DNA of 11,210 nt from Fidelibacterota bacterium (lineage in GTDB: Bacteria > Fidelibacterota > Marinisomatia > SCGC-AAA003-L08 > D37C17): the NCBI GenBank assembly GCA_002707765.1, contig PANV01000021.1:1-11210 (forward strand). The letters run 5' to 3'. The stretch's first letter is position 1; the number at the start of each line of letters is the position of its first letter. Under the pieces are notes generated by a model. The model saw only the letters and a list, made by a program, of their open reading frames with translations. It was not told the origin of the DNA and made no database searches. The position numbers and the translations under genes are program-made. Shown here one piece after another: positions 7,558-11,210 of this stretch.

Positions 7558-8725
7558 GAAAATAAATATTTTCTCTATTTATTTTCCACCTGAAAATGGT
7601 GCCGCATCATATAGAATCTATAATTTAGCTAATGGATTCGTAGAAAGAGGTAATAAGGTTAATATTATTACTTCCATGCCAAGTTATCCTTTTGGGAAAA
7701 TTTTCAAAAAATACAAATATAAGATTTATAAAAAAGAAAATTTCAACGATATTAACATATATCGATTATGGATTATGCCTTCAAAATCAAAAAATATTTT
7801 TTTAAGATTTTTGTCAATGATTTCATATTCAATTAGTATGTTTTTTTTCATTCCTAGGCTTTTTTTTATTAAATCTGATTATAGTATTATTCAGGGTCAT
7901 CCATTAATTTCATCTTTTTTCATAATTTTAATTAATAAAAAATTTTTGAATAGAAAAATTATTTTAAATATTTCAGATATTTGGCCTTTATCAGGTCTAG
8001 AACTTGGGTTTTTTAAAAAAAATAGTTTCATGTATAGATCTCTTAAAAAAATTGAATCTTTTAATTATAAAAATTCAGATAAAATTTTAGTTCAATCAGA
8101 TGAAATTAATACTTACATAAAAAAATCATATAATATAAATAGTTTTATTTATAGAAATTTACCGGTTACAAAAATTGATATTAAAGATTCTGAATATATT
8201 TCTAAATGTAAAATATTTTATGCAGGTTTATTAGGCTATGCACAAGGAATAGCAGAAATATGTAAAAAAGTAGATTTTGAACTTTTAGATATTGAATTTC
8301 ATATTTATGGAGATGGAGGTGAGTCAAATGAAATAAAATCTATTTCAAAAAATAGAAGAAATATTTTTTATCATGGTTTGATATCTAAGGATTTACTCTA
8401 TAATAAAATAAAAAATTATCACTATGGTTTAGTCCCATTAATAAAACCAATTTATGGAGCTTTTCCCTCAAAAATATATGAGTTAATTCATTTTGAAATA
8501 CCAATAATATATTTTGGCGATGGTTATGCATCAAAATTAATTACTGAAAATAAAATTGGATATTCCGTAAATTCAAAAGATTATGATAACTTAAAAAAGT
8601 TATTTAAAAAAATATCACTTGTCGATAAAAGCATTATTGAAATTACTGAGAATTTGAAAAACCTAAAAAAAGATGGTTTTGATTTTAAATTACAGTTTGA
8701 AAAATTGTTAAATTATATTGAATGA
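7547..8725 (+). CDS. WbuB-like glycosyltransferase, GT4 family
   Basis: The product is 392 residues. The N-terminal domain has FPPENGAASYRIYNLANGF (13-31), the usual opening of WbuB-type GT4 enzymes, followed by TSMPSYPFGKIF (42-53). NISDIWPLSGLELG (141-154) corresponds to the D-x-WP block of this subgroup. The C-terminal donor domain includes KIFYAGLLGYAQGI (222-235), HIYGDGGE (252-259) and the conserved FPSKIYELIHFEIPII segment (306-321). Hydrophobic patches at about 89-107 and 119-129 suggest peripheral membrane contact. WbuB of E. coli O26 is assigned as an amino-sugar (FucNAc) transferase. Here the donor is unknown, though the WecB neighbour makes an N-acetylated amino sugar plausible. 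It overlaps wecB by 11 nt and the sugar-phosphate transferase gene by an ATGA quartet. Confidence 0.87.
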   Translation: MKNKKINIFSIYFPPENGAASYRIYNLANGFVERGNKVNIITSMPSYPFGKIFKKYKYKIYKKENFNDINIYRLWIMPSKSKNIFLRFLSMISYSISMFFFIPRLFFIKSDYSIIQGHPLISSFFIILINKKFLNRKIILNISDIWPLSGLELGFFKKNSFMYRSLKKIESFNYKNSDKILVQSDEINTYIKKSYNINSFIYRNLPVTKIDIKDSEYISKCKIFYAGLLGYAQGIAEICKKVDFELLDIEFHIYGDGGESNEIKSISKNRRNIFYHGLISKDLLYNKIKNYHYGLVPLIKPIYGAFPSKIYELIHFEIPIIYFGDGYASKLITENKIGYSVNSKDYDNLKKLFKKISLVDKSIIEITENLKNLKKDGFDFKLQFEKLLNYIE

Positions 8726-9321
8726 AAAATTATTTATTAACAAAAAGAATTTTAGATTTGGTCTTTATAATAGTTTTTTCTCCTTTAATCATAATAGTCA
8801 TATTTATCTCAGTTTTTTTGATAAAATGTAGTTCTCCTATTGAAAGCTCTTTTTTTACACAAACTAGAGTGGGTAAAAATAAAAAACTATTTAAAATATA
8901 TAAATTAAGAACAATGATTCAAAATGAAAATCAAGGTGATCAAGCATTGACAACTGCAGTTGAAGATAAAAGAATTACTTTTGTAGGAAAGTTTCTCAGA
9001 AAACATAGATTAGATGAAGTACCACAATTTCTTAATGTTTTAAAAGGTGAAATGAGTATCGTTGGACCTCGTCCAGAACAAGAAAAATTTGTTAAAAAAT
9101 TATCTAGTGAAATACCAAATTATGATTTAAGGCATGATGTTTTACCTGGTATTACAGGACTTGCTCAAGTTGAAGTTGGATATACATCAGATGATAAAGA
9201 TGAAATAAAAAATAAGCTTAAGTATGATTTAAAATACATTAATGATATATCTTTTGTTATGGATTTAAAAATATTATTAAAATCAGTAAGTATAATCATC
9301 TTTGGTTCTGGTTCTCGATAA
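8722..9321 (+). CDS. Small undecaprenyl-phosphate sugar-1-phosphate transferase (PglC-like)
   Basis: The product is 199 residues, the minimal monotopic form of the polyprenyl-phosphate hexose-1-phosphate transferase superfamily. It catalyses the first committed step: transfer of a sugar phosphate from a UDP-sugar to undecaprenyl phosphate at the inner membrane. K8/R9 precede one hydrophobic re-entrant helix (about 11-34) containing Ser-Pro (20-21), the helix-breaking motif of this class. The catalytic domain shows TRVGKNKKLFKIYKLRTM (48-65), the Asp-Glu dyad D98-E99 in RLDEVPQF, GEMSIVGPRPE (109-119) and PGITGLAQV (142-150). The protein ends in the typical GSGSR tail. It lacks the N-terminal four-helix and CoA-binding-like regions of long WcaJ/WbaP proteins. 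The sugar cannot be read from sequence, but galE immediately downstream (1 nt overlap) makes a Gal- or GalNAc-type substrate plausible. The gene starts at an ATGA overlap. Confidence 0.92.
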   Translation: MKNYLLTKRILDLVFIIVFSPLIIIVIFISVFLIKCSSPIESSFFTQTRVGKNKKLFKIYKLRTMIQNENQGDQALTTAVEDKRITFVGKFLRKHRLDEVPQFLNVLKGEMSIVGPRPEQEKFVKKLSSEIPNYDLRHDVLPGITGLAQVEVGYTSDDKDEIKNKLKYDLKYINDISFVMDLKILLKSVSIIIFGSGSR

Positions 9322-10292
9322 TGCAAAATGTTCTACTAATTGGTGGAGCAGGTTATATTGGCTCACATATTGTTTTCAAATTATGCGATTTAGGCTATAA
9401 TGTTAAAGTATTGGATGATTTATCTTCAGGATTTAAAGAAAATGTAGATACTAGAGCAAAATTTATTCATGGTTCTATTTTTAATGATAATATATTGAAT
9501 CAGGCCATTGCGAATGTAGATTCGGTTATACATTTAGCAGCGTTGAAAGATGCAGGTGAGTCAATGATAAATCCTTTACTTTATACAAAGCAAAATATTC
9601 AAGGCTCATTAGTTGTTTTAAAGTCATGTGTGAAAAATAATGTTAAGAAAATTGTTTTTTCTTCTACTGCTGCGGTATATGGCAACCCTTCATATTTACC
9701 ATTAGATGAAGACCATCCTACATCCCCAATTAATTATTATGGATACACAAAACTGTGTGTAGAAAGAAATTTATTTTGGTTCAGTGAAATTTATGGAATT
9801 AAAGTAGCATGCTTAAGATATTTTAATGCAACTGGATATGATTTGAAAAATAAAATTAATAAGGTAGAAAAAAACCCTTCAAATCTTTTACCCATTGTGA
9901 TGGAGACACTTATTGGAAAAAGGTCTGAATTAGAAGTTTATGGGAAAGATTATAATACAGATGATGGAACATGCTTAAGGGATTATATTCACGTAAATGA
10001 TTTAGCTGATGCACATTCTAAATCATTAGAATTTTTAAATTCAAATAAGAAATCAATTTGTGTAAATTTGGCGACAGGCAGTTATCATTCAGTACTAGAT
10101 GTAATTAAAGAAGCTCAAGATGTATCTGGACGGTCTCTAAATTATAGATTTGTAAAAAGAAGGCAAGGAGATCCACCAAAGCTTTATGCAAAATCAAATT
10201 TAGCTAAAGATTTATTAAATTGGTCACCAAAATATTCAGATTTAAATACAATTTTGAAATCGAAATGGAATGTTTATAAAAAACTTTTATAA
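9321..10292 (+). CDS. galE: UDP-glucose/UDP-GlcNAc 4-epimerase
   Basis: The product is 323 residues, an extended short-chain dehydrogenase that converts UDP-Glc to UDP-Gal and/or UDP-GlcNAc to UDP-GalNAc in the cytosol. The NAD-binding GxxGxxG is G8, G11 and G14 (IGGAGYIGSH). HLAALKDAGES (71-81) and VFSSTAAVYG (112-121) are GalE landmarks, with T116 at the catalytic Ser/Thr position. The YxxxK pair is Y140 and K144. RYFNATG (166-172) and DDGTCLRDYIHVNDLADAH (214-232) confirm GalE rather than another epimerase or dehydratase. Whether it accepts N-acetylated sugars cannot be decided by eye. ATG overlaps the preceding TAA by one base. The 3' end runs 19 bp into the convergent cytidylyltransferase gene. 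G+C is about 29% by hand count, higher than the glycosyltransferase gene at 1911-2945. It is the last gene of the plus-strand operon. Confidence 0.93.
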   Translation: MQNVLLIGGAGYIGSHIVFKLCDLGYNVKVLDDLSSGFKENVDTRAKFIHGSIFNDNILNQAIANVDSVIHLAALKDAGESMINPLLYTKQNIQGSLVVLKSCVKNNVKKIVFSSTAAVYGNPSYLPLDEDHPTSPINYYGYTKLCVERNLFWFSEIYGIKVACLRYFNATGYDLKNKINKVEKNPSNLLPIVMETLIGKRSELEVYGKDYNTDDGTCLRDYIHVNDLADAHSKSLEFLNSNKKSICVNLATGSYHSVLDVIKEAQDVSGRSLNYRFVKRRQGDPPKLYAKSNLAKDLLNWSPKYSDLNTILKSKWNVYKKLL

Positions 10293-10301
10293 ATTTTTTT
10301 T
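10273..10301 (+). terminator. Putative rho-independent terminator of the polysaccharide operon
   Basis: A perfect 9-bp inverted repeat (tttataaaa at 10273-10281 and ttttataaa at 10285-10293) with a 3-nt loop is followed directly by eight T residues (10294-10301). The layout is that of an intrinsic terminator for plus-strand transcripts. It spans the end of galE, including its TAA. No matching run of A residues precedes the left arm, so it is not symmetric for the minus strand. The stem is A/T only and must be weak, so its activity is uncertain. It is the only terminator-like structure I found next to the operon end. Confidence 0.45.
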
Positions 10302-10687
10302 CTTAGGTTAGAGCTTGAAAAGTCATGGTTTCTTTCATGAAAGTAAATAGGAATATTTAAATCCTTTCCTGTGAAATCTTTATTTTTATAGTCTGATCCT
10401 AGTATCCTTAAATCAGGTTTTATTTTTTCAAGTATTTTGTAAAGGTCAGATTCTGTATCGTAAATTAAAATTTCATCAATGTATTTAATAGCTTTAAGTT
10501 GAATTTTACGTTCATATAGTGATTGTATTGGAGCATTTTTGTTGGGTCTATCTAATTTAGGGTTTGAGTGAAGGCCTACAATTAAGTAATCACAATGTCT
10601 TTTTGCATCCTCTAACATTAACACATGTCCAGTGTGTAAAAGGTCAAACGCGCTGCATGTAAAGCCTACAATTTTACTATCAGACAT
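10274..10687 (-). CDS. Nucleotidyltransferase-fold cytidylyltransferase (TagD-like)
   Basis: The product is 137 residues, the size of a single-domain cytidylyltransferase such as glycerol-3-phosphate cytidylyltransferase. The family HxGH motif is H18-H21 in CSAFDLLHTGH, which binds the nucleotide phosphates. SLYERKIQLKAIKYIDEI (56-73) is the conserved central helix. GSDYKNKDFTGK (97-108) precedes HDFSSSNLRKKI (121-132), the counterpart of the RTxGISTT-type signature. It should activate a phosphorylated alcohol or sugar to a CDP derivative, but the substrate (glycerol-3-P, an alditol phosphate or other) is not determined. An ADP-transferring relative of the RfaE C-terminal domain is an alternative. 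It runs opposite to the polysaccharide operon, overlapping galE by 19 bp, and lies 16 nt downstream of a beta-barrel-like gene. No Shine-Dalgarno sequence is visible in that 16-nt spacer. Confidence 0.85.
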   Translation of the reverse strand: MSDSKIVGFTCSAFDLLHTGHVLMLEDAKRHCDYLIVGLHSNPKLDRPNKNAPIQSLYERKIQLKAIKYIDEILIYDTESDLYKILEKIKPDLRILGSDYKNKDFTGKDLNIPIYFHERNHDFSSSNLRKKIYKSFL

Positions 10688-10703
10688 TATTTAATTTTAT
10701 TGG

Positions 10704-11210
10704 TTAAATTTTATGTCCAAAGATAACATTTAGACCATAAAGTCCATGAGCATGCTCAATTTCCCAATTATCTGTAACATTAAATATTTGGTGCATTCTT
10801 ATACCTATTGAAACTTCAAGTTTATCATTTGGTATTTTATGCATGATATCTAAAATTCCGCTTCCAGTATAACCAAAGTCAGAATCATCTGAAATACCTA
10901 ATCCTAACTTAAACTTTAAAGGAGTATTTTTAAATTGTGTTATGAAATTTAAAACCGTAGAATTAGTCTTTTTGTTATTGCTGGTATTGCCTTTCATATT
11001 AGATGATTCAAATGATAGACCCCAATCAAAGCTTTGCTTGAAAATTTTTATTTTTTTTGGTGATATGAATCCAATACCAAATGATAATCCTGGATTGAAA
11101 GATGATCGATCAGTTGAAGTAATTGGCGATATCTGGCCAACGAAGCCTGAAATTTTAAAGTCCTTAAAATTTTTTTTAAATGATTTGTTGGTGTCTTTTT
11201 TTAATATAGT
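10704..11210 (-). CDS. Probable outer-membrane beta-barrel protein, C-terminal part
   Basis: The frame stays open on the minus strand from the window edge to the TAA at 10704-10706, giving 168 residues and no N-terminus. A Met codon at 10995-10997 would give a 97-residue protein, but the upstream frame has the same strand-rich character and no stop, so the longer partial reading is preferred. The protein alternates strands and polar loops: ISGFVGQISP (20-29), PGLSFGIGFISP (40-51), SFDWGLSFESS (60-70), LKFKLGLGISDDSDFGYTG (near 97-115), LEVSIGIRMHQIF and finally GLNVIFGHKI. Strands of alternating residues with Gly and aromatics, plus a Ser/Asn/Lys-rich loop (68-84), suggest a beta-barrel. The last strand lacks the usual terminal Phe. 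I do not recognise a specific family. It is the upstream gene of a minus-strand pair with the cytidylyltransferase. Confidence 0.55.
   Translation of the reverse strand, partial: TILKKDTNKSFKKNFKDFKISGFVGQISPITSTDRSSFNPGLSFGIGFISPKKIKIFKQSFDWGLSFESSNMKGNTSNNKKTNSTVLNFITQFKNTPLKFKLGLGISDDSDFGYTGSGILDIMHKIPNDKLEVSIGIRMHQIFNVTDNWEIEHAHGLYGLNVIFGHKI

Noticed and set aside
10704..10997. A complete 97-residue protein starting at the Met codon 10995-10997
   Set aside because: The same minus-strand frame continues without a stop to the window edge, with the same strand-rich composition, so this is better read as the end of a longer gene.
1..11210. CRISPR arrays, tRNA or rRNA genes, insertion sequences or integrase genes
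   Set aside because: I saw no regularly spaced repeats, cloverleaf-like segments, transposase motifs or long terminal inverted repeats. Coding sequence fills nearly the whole window.

Overview
The window is one dense, very AT-rich block of surface-polysaccharide genes. Hand counts give about 22% G+C in the glycosyltransferase gene at 1911-2945, about 29% in galE, and about 30% in the cytidylyltransferase gene. An undecaprenyl-phosphate sugar transferase, a Wzy/WaaL-type membrane protein and a probable outer-membrane barrel point to a Gram-negative bacterium. The extreme A+T content and near-absence of spacers suggest a streamlined, possibly marine, genome. None of the internal starts has a visible Shine-Dalgarno sequence, which would fit Bacteroidota or other lineages that rely little on SD, but the sequence does not fix the phylum. 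No rRNA, tRNA, CRISPR array, insertion sequence or integrase is visible.

Positions 1-10292, plus strand: ten consecutive genes form what looks like one operon, with at most 1 nt between neighbours and overlaps of up to 14 nt. In order they are: the 3' part of an O-antigen polymerase/ligase (Wzy_C type); two GT4-type glycosyltransferases; a PAPS-dependent sulfotransferase; a sialidase-like beta-propeller protein of unknown role; a heparinase II/III-type lyase; WecB (UDP-GlcNAc 2-epimerase); a WbuB-like glycosyltransferase; a small initiating sugar-phosphate transferase; and GalE. The operon starts upstream of the window. A flippase (Wzx) and export genes (Wza/Wzc or LPS machinery) are not present here.

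Read as a pathway: GalE and WecB supply UDP-Gal/GalNAc-type and UDP-ManNAc precursors. The small transferase loads the first sugar phosphate on undecaprenyl phosphate, and the three GT4 enzymes extend the repeat unit. The Wzy-like protein polymerises or ligates it. The sulfotransferase probably decorates it, and the lyase-fold protein and the propeller may edit, trim or bind a uronate-containing and/or sulfated glycan. The contiguous sulfotransferase, propeller and lyase set is the least ordinary part of the window.

Positions 10274-11210, minus strand: a convergent unit with the 3' part of a probable beta-barrel protein, then 16 nt, then a short TagD-like cytidylyltransferase. The cytidylyltransferase and galE overlap tail to tail by 19 bp. 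The overlap lies in a perfect A/T-only inverted repeat followed by eight T residues, which may serve as a terminator for the plus-strand operon. No stretch over 300 bases lacks a gene.
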